From the NCBI RefSeq assembly GCF_014851675.1, contig NZ_JACVAE010000005.1, positions 291,024-355,023 of the forward strand: a stretch of DNA of 64,000 nt, written 5' to 3'. Below the pieces are notes generated by a model that was given only the letters and a program-made list of their open reading frames with translations, was not told where the DNA came from and did not search any database. Position 1 is the first letter of the stretch. Each line of letters opens with the position of its first letter. The stretch comes from Rhizobium sp. ARZ01. Its GTDB lineage: Bacteria > Pseudomonadota > Alphaproteobacteria > Rhizobiales > Rhizobiaceae. Positions 52,634 to 61,776 of this stretch are shown piece by piece. A program made the translations under genes and the position numbers.

Positions 52634-53404
52634 TCAATGGGCAAGATAGCCACCGTCGACCGGCAGGACATGCCCGGTGACCATGGCCGCCGCGGGCGAG
52701 ACGAGATAGAGCACGGCTGCAGCCGCGTCGAGCGTGGTGGCGAAGCGGCCAAGCGGCATTGAGGCAAGCAGGCGCTCCTCCGTGCCTTCACTTTCGAGAA
52801 ACTCGCGGTTGAAGTCGGTCTTGATCCAGGTCGGTGCGATGGCATTCACCCGGATACCCTCGCGCCCCCATTCCATGGCAAGGCCGCGCGTCAGGTTCAC
52901 CATGCCGCCCTTGGAGGCATGGTAGGAGGCAATCGGGTAAAGCCCGCCGCCCGAAAGTGCCATGATCGAAGCGATATTGACGATGGCGCCGCTGCTGGCC
53001 CGCGCCATGTGCGGATGGGCAAGTCGACAACATTCGAAGGCCGCATCAAGATTGACGGCCATTGCCTTCCGCCACAGGTCTGGTGTCATTTCCACCGCAG
53101 GCCGGCGCTGCACTACCGCGGCATTGTTGACGAGGATGTCCAGGCGGTCGAAACGGGCCACCGTGGCGGCGAAGGCATTCGCCAGCGCCGCGTTGTCGGT
53201 GATGTCCGTCGTTTGTGCGTAGATGTCTGCCTGTTCAGCCGCTAGCGACGAGGCGGCGGCGTCCACCGCCGGCCCGTCACGGTCGAGAAGCGCAATCCGG
53301 GCGCCCGCGGCAGCGAGGAGCCGGGCGGTTTCCAACCCTATTCCTCGCGCAGCGCCGGTGACGAGTGCCACCTTGCCTGTGAGATCGAAAAGACTCCTGA
53401 TCAT
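52634..53404 (-). CDS. Short-chain dehydrogenase/reductase
   Basis: 256 residues. The NAD(P) motif is ALVTGAARGIGLETARLL; NNAA is in ILVNNAAVVQ; catalytic Ser and Tyr-x-x-x-Lys are in VNIASIMALSGGG and IASYHASKGG. The C-terminus YLVSPAAAMVTGHVLPVDGG is classical. It should oxidise a secondary alcohol to a ketone. It lies 6 bases after the E2 gene, so it is tightly linked to the dehydrogenase complex. Confidence 0.9.
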   Translation of the reverse strand: MIRSLFDLTGKVALVTGAARGIGLETARLLAAAGARIALLDRDGPAVDAAASSLAAEQADIYAQTTDITDNAALANAFAATVARFDRLDILVNNAAVVQRRPAVEMTPDLWRKAMAVNLDAAFECCRLAHPHMARASSGAIVNIASIMALSGGGLYPIASYHASKGGMVNLTRGLAMEWGREGIRVNAIAPTWIKTDFNREFLESEGTEERLLASMPLGRFATTLDAAAAVLYLVSPAAAMVTGHVLPVDGGYLAH

Positions 53405-53410
53405 GGGACC

Positions 53411-54646
53411 TCACGCCATCAGGAGCAACGGCGTTTCGATCAGGCGTTTCAGCTCCTGCAGGACCTTTGCCGCCGTTGCGCCATCTATCGCTCGGTGATC
53501 CACCGACAGTGTAAGCCGCATCCGCTTTATCTCCTTGGGGACACCGTCGCGGAGCGCAAGCTCTGTTTCGACGGCTCCGACTGCGAGGTTCATCGACTGC
53601 GGCGGATTGATGATGGCGGCGAAGGAGCTGACGCCGAACATGCCAAGATTTGAGATGCCAGCAAGTCCGCCTGTGTACTCCTCCGGCGACAACCGACCGG
53701 CACGGGCGCGCTCGATTGCGTCGCGGGCGGACGTCGCAAGCGCACCCGGCGAGAGCCGGGCTGCGTCACGCAGGATCGGGGTGATGAGCCCGTCGTCCAG
53801 CGCCACCGCAACGCCGATGTCGACGGATGTATGGTGAATCAGTCCTTCATCGCAGTAGGTGACCATTGCCGCCGGTACCCGAGAGATGGCGAGCGCCCAA
53901 GCCTTGGTCAACAGATCGTTGACGGTGAAGCGCGTTTCGCTATCCGCCGCCGCTTGGGCAGCGTTCAGTTCCGAACGCAGCGCCGAAAGGGCATCCACCT
54001 CGCAATGAGCCTCCAGATAGAAATGCGGCACCGTCTGCTTTGCCTCCACCAGACGCCGCGCAATCGTTCGGCGCATGGCTCCGTGCGGGACCAGCCGTGC
54101 GCCTGCAGGCAACTGTGCCTGAACGGCTGTTACGGCCGGAAGGGGCGTGGAGGGGACCACATCTGACGGGGATCTTTGCAAGGCCTGACGGGTACGTTCG
54201 GCTGCCTCGCGCACATCCTGCGCGAGAACGCGTCCTTTTGGGCCGGTTCCGCTCAGGTTTTCGACCCTGACGTCCAGTTCACGACCAAGCCTGCGTGCAA
54301 GCGGCGAACTGCGGAACGGCGGTTCGTCGCTTGCTACGGCAAGTTGCGCGATCGGGGCCGACGGTTCGGGGGGGGGTGGTGCTGCGGCGGGTTGGGCAAC
54401 CACCTTGCCATCTCCGAGAACGGCGATGATGGTTTCCACCGGCACGTCCGCCGTGCCGCCTTCGATAAGAATGCGCTCAAGGACGCCGTCCTCCGGCGCC
54501 TCAATGTCGAGCGCGGCCTTGTCCGTTTCAAGTTCCGCCAGAAGGTCGCCTTTTCGGACCTTGTCGCCAACCGCGACGTGCCAGCAGACCAGCTTGCCGG
54601 ACACCATCGAGGGCGATAGGGCCGGCATTACGATTTCGATCGCCAT
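53411..54646 (-). CDS. 2-oxoacid dehydrogenase complex E2 (dihydrolipoyl acyltransferase)
   Basis: 411 residues. Lipoyl domain about 1-76, with the lipoylated Lys in AELETDKAALDIEAPEDG. An Ala/Pro linker leads to the E1/E3-binding domain (SPLARRLGRELDVRVENLSG, GPKGRVLAQDV). The catalytic domain (from about 185) ends with the active site LSVDHRAIDGATAAKVL. It accepts the acyl group from E1 and passes it to CoA. Start at ATG 54646 is five bases after the E1 stop. Confidence 0.9.
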   Translation of the reverse strand: MAIEIVMPALSPSMVSGKLVCWHVAVGDKVRKGDLLAELETDKAALDIEAPEDGVLERILIEGGTADVPVETIIAVLGDGKVVAQPAAAPPPPEPSAPIAQLAVASDEPPFRSSPLARRLGRELDVRVENLSGTGPKGRVLAQDVREAAERTRQALQRSPSDVVPSTPLPAVTAVQAQLPAGARLVPHGAMRRTIARRLVEAKQTVPHFYLEAHCEVDALSALRSELNAAQAAADSETRFTVNDLLTKAWALAISRVPAAMVTYCDEGLIHHTSVDIGVAVALDDGLITPILRDAARLSPGALATSARDAIERARAGRLSPEEYTGGLAGISNLGMFGVSSFAAIINPPQSMNLAVGAVETELALRDGVPKEIKRMRLTLSVDHRAIDGATAAKVLQELKRLIETPLLLMA

Positions 54647-54650
54647 GGTC

Positions 54651-56744
54651 TCAGGCCTCCGCGCGGTTCGGTAGATTGCGGTGGCAGATGCGCCGCACGG
54701 CCTCGGCTATAGCCGCTGCCGTCGGTATCACTTCGCGCTCGAGTCTGTCATTGTAAGGCATGGGTACTTCGACCGCGCCAATGCGCTCCACAGGGGCGTC
54801 GAGCCAATCGAAGGCCTCCTCGGTGATTTGCGCGGCAATTTCGCCGCCCAACCCGCCGGTTCGCCATGCCTCGTGCACGACGATGCAGCGGCTGGTCTTC
54901 TTCACCGAACGTACGAAGCAATCCATATCCAGCGGTCGAAGGCTGCGCGGATCGATCACTTCGACACTGATGCCCTCGCGCGCCAGTGTATCGGCGGCTG
55001 ACAGCGCACGTTCGACCATGGCCAGCGTTGCGATTACCGTGATGTCGGTACCTTCGCGCTTGATGTCGGCCTTGCCGATCTCGATTTCGTAGGGCTCTTC
55101 CGGCACCGGCGACGCGCCGCCGAGATACAGCAGCTTGTGTTCCAGGAACATCACCGGGTTGTCGTCACGTATTGCTGCGATCAGCAAGCCCTTGGCGTCG
55201 TAAGGGTTGGAGGGAGCCAGTACGGTCAGGCCGGGGATGTGGGAAAACCATGCTTCGAGTGATTGCGAATGCTGCGCAGCAAGCCGAATGCCGCCACCTT
55301 GCGGGCCACGGAATACGACAGGCACCGACGCCTTTCCGCCAAGCATGAACCGGAGTTTGGCCGCCTGGTTGACGATTGGATCCATCATGAACGTAACGAA
55401 GTCGAAGATCTGGATCTCCGCGATCGGCCTGCGGCCCGACAGGGCGGCGCCAACGGCCGCGCCCGAGATCACACCCTCAGAGATTGGCGTGTTGATGATG
55501 CGATCCCCCCCGAAACGATCGTAAAGGCCACGGGTAACGCCGAACGTGCCGCCTACCGGCCCCACGTCCTCGCCCATCAGGAAGACGCTGTCGTCGCCTT
55601 CGATCGACTGTGCGATGGCCTCGCGTACAGCTTCGACATAGGTGATGGCACGGCTGCCGGCTGCAGGCGGCGCCGGTGGCGTGCGCCGCGGCGCCAGAAC
55701 CTTGTCGAACATGGTCTGTGCCGCGGGCTCTGGCGAGGCTTCGGCAAAGCGCACAGCATCCTCGATAGCCTCCCCAACCTCAGTCGTCAGAGATTCGTAC
55801 TCCGCCTCTGGAACCTCCCAATCCTCGACCAGTCGTTTGCGCATACGTACCAGCGGATCTTCTTGCAGCCACTGTTGAATTTCCTCGTCGGCGCGATAGC
55901 CAAGCAGGTTTCCACGCATGGAATGATCGCCGTGACGATAGGTTAGCGCTTCGATCAGTGTGGGGCCTTCGCCGGCGCGCGCACGCGCGACGGCTTCCGA
56001 AACCGCTGCGTAGACGGCAACAGGGTCGTTTCCGTCTACCCGTTCTCCAGGGATCCCATAGCTCTGGGCGCGACCGGCTACGGATCCGCCCGCAGTCGCG
56101 TCGGCAAAGGATGTCGACATGCCGTAGAGATTGTTTTCGCACAGGAACACGATCGGCAGCTTCCAAAGCGCGGCCATGTTCAATGCTTCATGGAAGATAC
56201 CTTCGTTCGAGCCACCGTCGCCGAAGAAGGCGATGCCCGCGTCATCCGAACCACGCTGCTTGGCGGCCAGCGCTGCGCCTACACCGAGTCCCATGCTTGC
56301 GCCGACGATGCCATTGGCGCCAAGAATGTTGAGTTCGATGTCGGCCACGTGCATCGAGCCGCCGAGTCCCCCGCAGATGCCGCCGATCCGGCCCAAGAGC
56401 TCGGCCATCATACCCTGGATGTCTGCACCCTTCGCAATGCAGTGACCATGGCCACGATGGTGGGTGGTGATGAAGTCATTCTTGCGAAGCGAGAAACAGG
56501 CACCGGCTGCGATTGCTTCCTGGCCGGCGGAAGAATGTGCCGTGCCCTTCACTATGCCGGCCTTGAAGAGTTCCTCCGTTCGGGTTTCGAATCGGCGAAT
56601 AAGCAGCATGGTGCGGGCGAGTGCCAACATGTCGGCGCGGTCGAGCTGCGGTACGTTGCGCGACAGGCGCTGCGCCGTGCGGTCTGCGCTTTCGCTATAG
56701 AAGTTTTTGCCGACCTGGATGGCAGGCGCAGTTTTTGTGGCCAC
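54651..56744 (-). CDS. Fused E1 alpha-beta subunit of a TPP-dependent 2-oxoacid dehydrogenase
   Basis: 697 residues from GTG 56744; GAGGAGG sits 5 bases before it, which decides against upstream starts. The alpha part: LIRRFETRTEELFKAGIVKG, THHRGHGHCIAKGADIQGMM, and the TPP motif FFGDGGSNEGIFHEALN...CENNLYG. A Pro/Ala linker near 360 joins the beta part: VFLMGEDVGPVGGTFGVTRG, NTPISEGVISGAAVGAALSG, QHSQSLEAWFSHIPGLTVLA. Two-subunit E1 enzymes of the acetoin, pyruvate and branched-chain type usually have separate genes; here they are one polypeptide. Confidence 0.9.
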   Translation of the reverse strand: MATKTAPAIQVGKNFYSESADRTAQRLSRNVPQLDRADMLALARTMLLIRRFETRTEELFKAGIVKGTAHSSAGQEAIAAGACFSLRKNDFITTHHRGHGHCIAKGADIQGMMAELLGRIGGICGGLGGSMHVADIELNILGANGIVGASMGLGVGAALAAKQRGSDDAGIAFFGDGGSNEGIFHEALNMAALWKLPIVFLCENNLYGMSTSFADATAGGSVAGRAQSYGIPGERVDGNDPVAVYAAVSEAVARARAGEGPTLIEALTYRHGDHSMRGNLLGYRADEEIQQWLQEDPLVRMRKRLVEDWEVPEAEYESLTTEVGEAIEDAVRFAEASPEPAAQTMFDKVLAPRRTPPAPPAAGSRAITYVEAVREAIAQSIEGDDSVFLMGEDVGPVGGTFGVTRGLYDRFGGDRIINTPISEGVISGAAVGAALSGRRPIAEIQIFDFVTFMMDPIVNQAAKLRFMLGGKASVPVVFRGPQGGGIRLAAQHSQSLEAWFSHIPGLTVLAPSNPYDAKGLLIAAIRDDNPVMFLEHKLLYLGGASPVPEEPYEIEIGKADIKREGTDITVIATLAMVERALSAADTLAREGISVEVIDPRSLRPLDMDCFVRSVKKTSRCIVVHEAWRTGGLGGEIAAQITEEAFDWLDAPVERIGAVEVPMPYNDRLEREVIPTAAAIAEAVRRICHRNLPNRAEA

Positions 56745-56847
56745 GGTTTCCTCCTCGGGGATGCATCGCAGCGCCCGCGTAGGCAGCTGCCGTGGGAGGA
56801 CGAAACCATGTTTGACCCTGCAGGACAAAATCAAAGCGAGTATGCCT

Positions 56848-56868
56848 GACATAACCAATGATTATGTC
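56848..56868. promoter_or_regulatory. LysR-type operator upstream of the E1 operon
   Basis: Perfect arms GACATAA and TTATGTC with spacer CCAATGA, about 100 bases before the E1 start. ATAA-N7-TTAT fits the T-N11-A LysR box. Confidence 0.55.
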
Positions 56869-56906
56869 TGCGCACTCAGAATTAGTTTATCGCATATCTC
56901 TGCGAG

Positions 56907-57836
56907 CTATTCGTCGGGCGGAAGTTCGGCTGTCAGCCACGTTCGCGTCTGTACGAGCCTTTGGGTGGCTTCGGCGATCAGTTTCATGAACACCCTCATC
57001 GCTGCCGAATGAGGTCGGTCGCGAGAGGTGGCGATGACCCAGGGCCAGCTCATGCCGGCAATAGGGGCAATGGAGATGTCGCCGCGCAGATAGGCCTGAT
57101 ACGTGGCGCTGTAGGGCAATATGCTGTGCAATCCGCCCCGTGAAACCAGATCCATGATGATGCTGTTAGTTTCAACGATGACGGGCGGATTGCGCGGCTT
57201 TGGGTGCGGCAGCAGCACATCGTCGACCACCCGGCGCAGACCGTTCGGATTCGGCGTCAATACGAGATCAAGCTCGCTCAGGAGCGAAACGGCCACAGGA
57301 GAATCCATTGATAGCCCTGCATCTGGTGGAGACAGCAGAACAAGCGCCTCGGTGCAGAGCGCTTGCCGGTCGAGGCCGCGCGAGGCCCCGTGATCGGAAT
57401 AGAGCGCCAGATCAACGCGATGCGTCACGAGCGCTTCGCGCACGTTGACCGAGGTACCCTCCTGGATTTCGAGGCTGACATGCGGATAGCGGCGGTGAAA
57501 CTCGGCCACAACGTCAGCGACAAGGAGTCCCCTGAGTGAATAGGCAGAAGAGATCCGCAACGTACCAGTGGGGATTGTCTCGGCCGCGATGATGTCTTCC
57601 TTGATGAGGTCCACGTTCTGCATGAGCGTGCGCACGTGATCGGCCAGCCGCAGGCCTGCGGGTGTCAAGGCTACCCCTCGCGGCCGCCGTTCCAGAAGGC
57701 GCGTGCCCAGTTCGTCCTCCAGCAGTTGCAACTGTCGGCTCAGCGCCGGCTGCGAGACATTGGCGTGCTCGGCTGCATGCGTAATGTTCAGCGTGTTGAC
57801 CACATGCATGAAGTATTCGAGCTGGCGTATTTTCAT
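56907..57836 (-). CDS. LysR-family regulator of the 2-oxoacid dehydrogenase/Liv island
   Basis: 309 residues. HTH: MKIRQLEYFMHVVNTLNITH, AAEHANVSQPALSRQLQLLE. The linker helix and effector domain follow (PTGTLRISSAYSLRGLLVAD, FHRRYPHVSLEIQEGTSVNV), resembling the Nac/Cbl-like group. It lies between the leftward enzyme operon (same strand) and the rightward transporter operon, with palindromes on both sides, so it can control both. Confidence 0.85.
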   Translation of the reverse strand: MKIRQLEYFMHVVNTLNITHAAEHANVSQPALSRQLQLLEDELGTRLLERRPRGVALTPAGLRLADHVRTLMQNVDLIKEDIIAAETIPTGTLRISSAYSLRGLLVADVVAEFHRRYPHVSLEIQEGTSVNVREALVTHRVDLALYSDHGASRGLDRQALCTEALVLLSPPDAGLSMDSPVAVSLLSELDLVLTPNPNGLRRVVDDVLLPHPKPRNPPVIVETNSIIMDLVSRGGLHSILPYSATYQAYLRGDISIAPIAGMSWPWVIATSRDRPHSAAMRVFMKLIAEATQRLVQTRTWLTAELPPDE

Positions 57837-57993
57837 CGTCTGTCCTGTCTACGCTTGTTCCCCTGCGGGCCACTGGGCGTCTTTGCGGGCTCGTTCACGC
57901 AATCGGACACCGAAAGACCACCTCGACACAGCCGAACGAACATCGTCTGCGGCTTGCCGCGAAATGCGTTGTCGTTATGTCACGCATGCGTAT

Positions 57994-58008
57994 TATGTAT
58001 TTTACATA
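57994..58008. promoter_or_regulatory. Palindrome upstream of the Liv transporter operon
   Basis: Perfect arms TATGTA and TACATA with spacer TTT, 170 bases before the binding-protein start and 158 bases before the LysR start. It shares TTATGT with the palindrome at 56848. Confidence 0.45.
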
Positions 58009-58178
58009 TAGCTGAGCGAATTTTACGGTCAATCCAGCAAAGGCGAATGCCGATGTTGACCTGCGCGGTGTGGTGGAGCATTTGCGCGAACTTCGCGGCA
58101 GCCACTTCCGGAATGCGGGTGGCTTGTGTCGATCAAACCGGCACGTCGGGGAGCGAGAACTCAATCGGGAGGACAATC

Positions 58179-59384
58179 ATGAAATCTGTATCCAAGCTCA
58201 TCCTTGCTCTAATGGCCAGCGCTGCGATCGGGTCTGCCAGCGTCGCGCAAGAAGCTCCTATCCGCGTCGCCCTGATGACCGATCTGGCAGGACCCACGTC
58301 GGATTATGGCGGCGCCGGGGGGATGGAAGCCATCAAGATGGCTGTTGAGGACATTGGCGGTTCCGTCAACGGTCGCCCCGTCGAGATCGCCTTCATCGAC
58401 CATCAGAACAAGCCCGACGTTGCGGTGACGAAGGCGCGCGAGGCCTACGACAACGGCACCGACATGATCATCAATCTGTCGAACTCGGCTGCAGCACTGG
58501 GTGTGATGGAGATTGCCAAGGCGAAGAACAAGGTCGCCATCGTCACCGGAGCCGGGTCCAGTAAAATTACCGGCGAGGCGTGCTCGCCCAATACAGTACA
58601 TTTCGCGTTCAATGCTCATTCGCTATCGACTGCTCCGGTGGAGGTGCTGACCAAGGGCGGTGACAGCGACTGGTTCCTGATCGTATCGGACTTCGCCTAT
58701 GGTCTTTCGGTGGAAGGTGCCGTAACCGGCGCAGTCGAGTCGGCTGGCGGGAAGATCGTCGGCAACGTCAAACATCCTGCCTTCATGGCCAGCGACTTCT
58801 CCTCCTATGCGCTTCAGGCGATCTCGTCCGGTGCCAAGATTATCGGCCTATCGAACTCCTCCTCCGACACCACGAATTCGATCCGGGCATTGAAGGAGTT
58901 TGGCCTGGCCGACGGCCAGAAGATGGTGGCCTTCACCCTGCTGATCAATGAGATCCACGGTCTCGGTCTCGACCAAGCTTCGGGGCTTGTCTTCGCGGAC
59001 GCGTTCTACTGGGATAGAACCGATGCGACGCGCGAATGGTCGAAGCGCTTCTTTGAGCGGGTCGGCAAAATGCCCAACATGGTGAATGCGGGGGACTATT
59101 CCGGTACCATGCACTATCTGCGCGCGGTCGAGGCCGCCGGTTCCACGGATGCCGAAAAAGTACTGGCCAAGATGCACGAAATGCCGGTCAACGACATGTT
59201 CGCCGAAAATGGCCGCATCCGCGAAGACGGCATGATGGTCCACGATATGTACCTCGTGTCAGTCAAGACGCCCGAGGAATCGAAGTATCCGTGGGACTAC
59301 CTGAATATTGTTGAGACGATCCCGGCCGACAAAGCCTTTGTCCCGCTCGAGCAGAGCGCCTGCCCGCTCGTGAAGAAAGGCTAA
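58179..59384 (+). CDS. Liv-type ABC transporter substrate-binding protein
   Basis: 401 residues from ATG 58179 behind GGGAGGAC. The signal peptide is MKSVSKLILALMASAAIGSA, then SVAQ cleavage. The peripheral_bp_6 fold: PIRVALMTDLAGPTSDYGGA, GGMEAIKMAVEDIGGSVNGR, EIAFIDHQNKPDVAVTKARE, and VTGAGSSKITGEACSPNTVH. Hydrophobic amino acids, amides, aromatic acids and other small carboxylates are all ligands of this family. Given the enzymes nearby, a hydroxy- or oxo-acid is possible (inference). Confidence 0.85.
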   Translation: MKSVSKLILALMASAAIGSASVAQEAPIRVALMTDLAGPTSDYGGAGGMEAIKMAVEDIGGSVNGRPVEIAFIDHQNKPDVAVTKAREAYDNGTDMIINLSNSAAALGVMEIAKAKNKVAIVTGAGSSKITGEACSPNTVHFAFNAHSLSTAPVEVLTKGGDSDWFLIVSDFAYGLSVEGAVTGAVESAGGKIVGNVKHPAFMASDFSSYALQAISSGAKIIGLSNSSSDTTNSIRALKEFGLADGQKMVAFTLLINEIHGLGLDQASGLVFADAFYWDRTDATREWSKRFFERVGKMPNMVNAGDYSGTMHYLRAVEAAGSTDAEKVLAKMHEMPVNDMFAENGRIREDGMMVHDMYLVSVKTPEESKYPWDYLNIVETIPADKAFVPLEQSACPLVKKG

Positions 59385-59394
59385 GGCTGGGCTG

Positions 59395-60168
59395 ATGACC
59401 TATGTCCTCGAAACGGTTGAACTCTGCAAGGAGTTCCGCGGGTTCCGGGCTGTCTCCAACGTCTCGATAAAGGTCCGGAAGGGCGATATCCACGCCCTCA
59501 TCGGACCGAACGGCGCAGGCAAGACGACAGTGTTCAACCTGCTGACGAAGTTCCTGGAGCCGACCTCCGGCACTATCTTGCTGGAGGGGCGTGACATAAC
59601 CCGCGAGAAACCCGCCTTGTTGGCGAGGCAGGGTATGGTGCGCAGCTTCCAGATTTCCGCCACCTTCCCGCACCTCACAGTGCTCGAAAACGTTCGAGTT
59701 GCGCTTCAGCGAAAATCCGCCCCCACTTATGCCTTCTGGCTGTCAGGGCGGGTGCTGCGTCGGCTAGATGAGCGCGCGATGGAATTGCTCGAGCTTGTCG
59801 ACATGCAGGATTTCGCGGGAGTGAAGGCGGCCGACCTACCCTATGGCCGCAAACGCTCGGTCGAAATTGCAACGACTATGGCAATGGAGCCGCGCCTGAT
59901 GTTGCTGGATGAACCCACTCAGGGCATGGGGCACGAGGATGTCGAGCGCGTGACACAGCTGATCAAGCGCGTGTCGGCTCATCGCACCATCCTGATGGTC
60001 GAACATAACATGAAGGTGGTCGCGGGCATTTGCGACCGCATTTCGGTACTCCAGCGAGGCTCAATCCTTGCCGAAGGCAGCTATGCCGAGATTTCCTCGG
60101 ACCCCCGCGTGCTCGAGGCGTACATGGGAACCGCGGCCGAGCCGGAAAATGCTGGAGGCGTCGTATGA
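59395..60168 (+). CDS. LivG-type ABC transporter ATP-binding protein
   Basis: 257 residues. Walker A GPNGAGKTTVFNLL, signature in its LivG form (DLPYGRKRSVEIATTMA), Walker B LMLLDEPTQGMGHED, switch His LMVEHNMKVV. It overlaps the LivF-type gene by 4 bases (ATGA). Confidence 0.9.
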   Translation: MTYVLETVELCKEFRGFRAVSNVSIKVRKGDIHALIGPNGAGKTTVFNLLTKFLEPTSGTILLEGRDITREKPALLARQGMVRSFQISATFPHLTVLENVRVALQRKSAPTYAFWLSGRVLRRLDERAMELLELVDMQDFAGVKAADLPYGRKRSVEIATTMAMEPRLMLLDEPTQGMGHEDVERVTQLIKRVSAHRTILMVEHNMKVVAGICDRISVLQRGSILAEGSYAEISSDPRVLEAYMGTAAEPENAGGVV

Positions 60169-60878
60169 GCGAGACTGTCCTGTCTCTGAAAGACGTGAAC
60201 GGCTGGTACGGCGAATCCCATGTGCTGCACGGCGTCAATCTCGATATCCGCCGAGGCGAGGTCGTTAGTCTCATTGGCCGCAACGGCGCCGGCCGTACGA
60301 CAATCCTGCGCGCCATCATGGGCCTTCTCGAACGCCGCACCGGCAGGATCGAGGTAAAGAACGTCGACATGAGTGTTGCGCCTCCACACCGGCTGGCGCG
60401 GGCGGGGCTCGGCTACTGCCCCGAGGAGCGGGGCATCTTTGCAACGCTGACTTGTGAAGAGAACCTGTTGCTTCCGCCGGTGACGCGCGCTGATAGCGGC
60501 ATGATGATGCCGCTCAGCGAAATCTACGAGATGTTCCCAAATCTCGCGGAACGCGCCGAAAGCCCTGGAACTCGGCTGTCGGGTGGCGAACAGCAAATGC
60601 TGGCGATCGCCCGTATCCTGCGCACTGGCGCGGACATCTTGCTGCTGGACGAGATCTCGGAAGGGCTCGCCCCGGTCATCGTGCAGACGCTCGGGCGCGT
60701 CATCCAGATGTTGAAGGCCCGCGGTTTCACGATCTTGATGGTCGAGCAGAATTTCCGTTTCGCCGCGCCGCTGGCGGATCGCTTCTTCATTGTCGAGCAC
60801 GGTCGCGTCGTCAATGTCGTGCAACAGTCGGAACTCGCCGAACGCATGGACGAGATTCGCATGTTTTTGGGAGTGTGA
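60165..60878 (+). CDS. LivF-type ABC transporter ATP-binding protein, Walker A Lys-to-Arg
   Basis: 237 residues from ATG 60165. The P-loop reads GRNGAGRTTIL: the invariant Lys is Arg44 (codon CGT). The rest is conserved: YCPEERGIFATLTCEENLLL, signature RLSGGEQQMLAIARIL, Walker B ILLLDEISEGLAP, and switch region ILMVEQNFRF. The Arg form is known in some LivF-like proteins, so reduced ATP hydrolysis is possible rather than certain; the partner LivG keeps Lys. Confidence 0.85.
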   Translation: MSETVLSLKDVNGWYGESHVLHGVNLDIRRGEVVSLIGRNGAGRTTILRAIMGLLERRTGRIEVKNVDMSVAPPHRLARAGLGYCPEERGIFATLTCEENLLLPPVTRADSGMMMPLSEIYEMFPNLAERAESPGTRLSGGEQQMLAIARILRTGADILLLDEISEGLAPVIVQTLGRVIQMLKARGFTILMVEQNFRFAAPLADRFFIVEHGRVVNVVQQSELAERMDEIRMFLGV

Positions 60879-60881
60879 GCG

Positions 60882-61766
60882 ATGACCGAAATCTTTGGCG
60901 TTCCCGCTCAGGTCCTCTACGGCCAACTCCTCCTGGGTCTTGTCAACGGAAGCTTCTATGCACTGCTCTCGCTTGGCCTTTCGGTGATCTTCGGTTTGCT
61001 GAACATCGTGAACTTTGCCCACGGCACCATGTACATGCTGGGCGCTTTTCTTGCCTATCTTCTGCTGATGCCGCTCGGATTGGGCTACTGGTGGGCGATA
61101 GTCCTGGTGCCCATGCTCGCCGCAGGGCTCGGCATTGCCATCGAGCGTACGATCCTGCACCGCATATACCGTCTCGACAATATCTATGGATTGCTCGTTA
61201 CCTTCGCGCTGACCATGATCATCGAAGGTATTGTGCGCGTCTACTTCGGTGTTTCCGGACTGCGCTATCCCGTACCGGCGTCGCTGTCCGGCATGATTGA
61301 CCTCGGCTTCATGCGATTGCCGGTCTATCGGATGTGGGTGATCTTCGCAGCGCTCGGCCTGTGCTTGCTCACCTGGGTATTGATCGAACGCACCCGGCTC
61401 GGCGCCACCTTGCGTGCTGGTACCGAAAACCCCCGCCTCGTACAGGCCTTCGGCGTGAATGTGCCGCTCCTGGTGACGCTGGTGTTCGGCTGGGGTGTGG
61501 GACTTGCGGCTTTTGCCGGGGTTCTTGCCGCCCCGCTCATGCAACTTACCCCGCAGATCGGTCATTCGATCATCATTACCGTCTTCGGTGTGGTGGTGAT
61601 CGGCGGCATGGGCTCCATTCTAGGTTCTATTCTGACCGGGCTTGCACTTGGCCTCATCGAGGGTGTGACCAAGGTCTACTACCCGGAAGCCTCCTCCACC
61701 GTGATTTTTCTCGTGATGATTTTGGTCCTGCTGATGCGCCCGCACGGGCTGTTCGGCAAGCAGTGA
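60882..61766 (+). CDS. LivH-type ABC transporter permease
   Basis: 294 residues, eight or so hydrophobic segments. Family features: YGQLLLGLVNGSFYALLSLG, IFGLLNIVNFAHGTMYMLGA, and the EAA-like loop TRLGATLRAGTENPRLVQAF, GVNVPLLVTLVF. The start lies 3 bases after the LivF-type stop. Confidence 0.9.
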   Translation: MTEIFGVPAQVLYGQLLLGLVNGSFYALLSLGLSVIFGLLNIVNFAHGTMYMLGAFLAYLLLMPLGLGYWWAIVLVPMLAAGLGIAIERTILHRIYRLDNIYGLLVTFALTMIIEGIVRVYFGVSGLRYPVPASLSGMIDLGFMRLPVYRMWVIFAALGLCLLTWVLIERTRLGATLRAGTENPRLVQAFGVNVPLLVTLVFGWGVGLAAFAGVLAAPLMQLTPQIGHSIIITVFGVVVIGGMGSILGSILTGLALGLIEGVTKVYYPEASSTVIFLVMILVLLMRPHGLFGKQ

Positions 61767-61776
61767 GGTAGCTGCG

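Noticed and set aside
60081..61565. 494-codon open frame antisense to the LivF/LivH genes
   Set aside because: Composition is His/Gln/Asp-rich as expected from antisense of a GC-rich gene; the sense genes are fully conserved.
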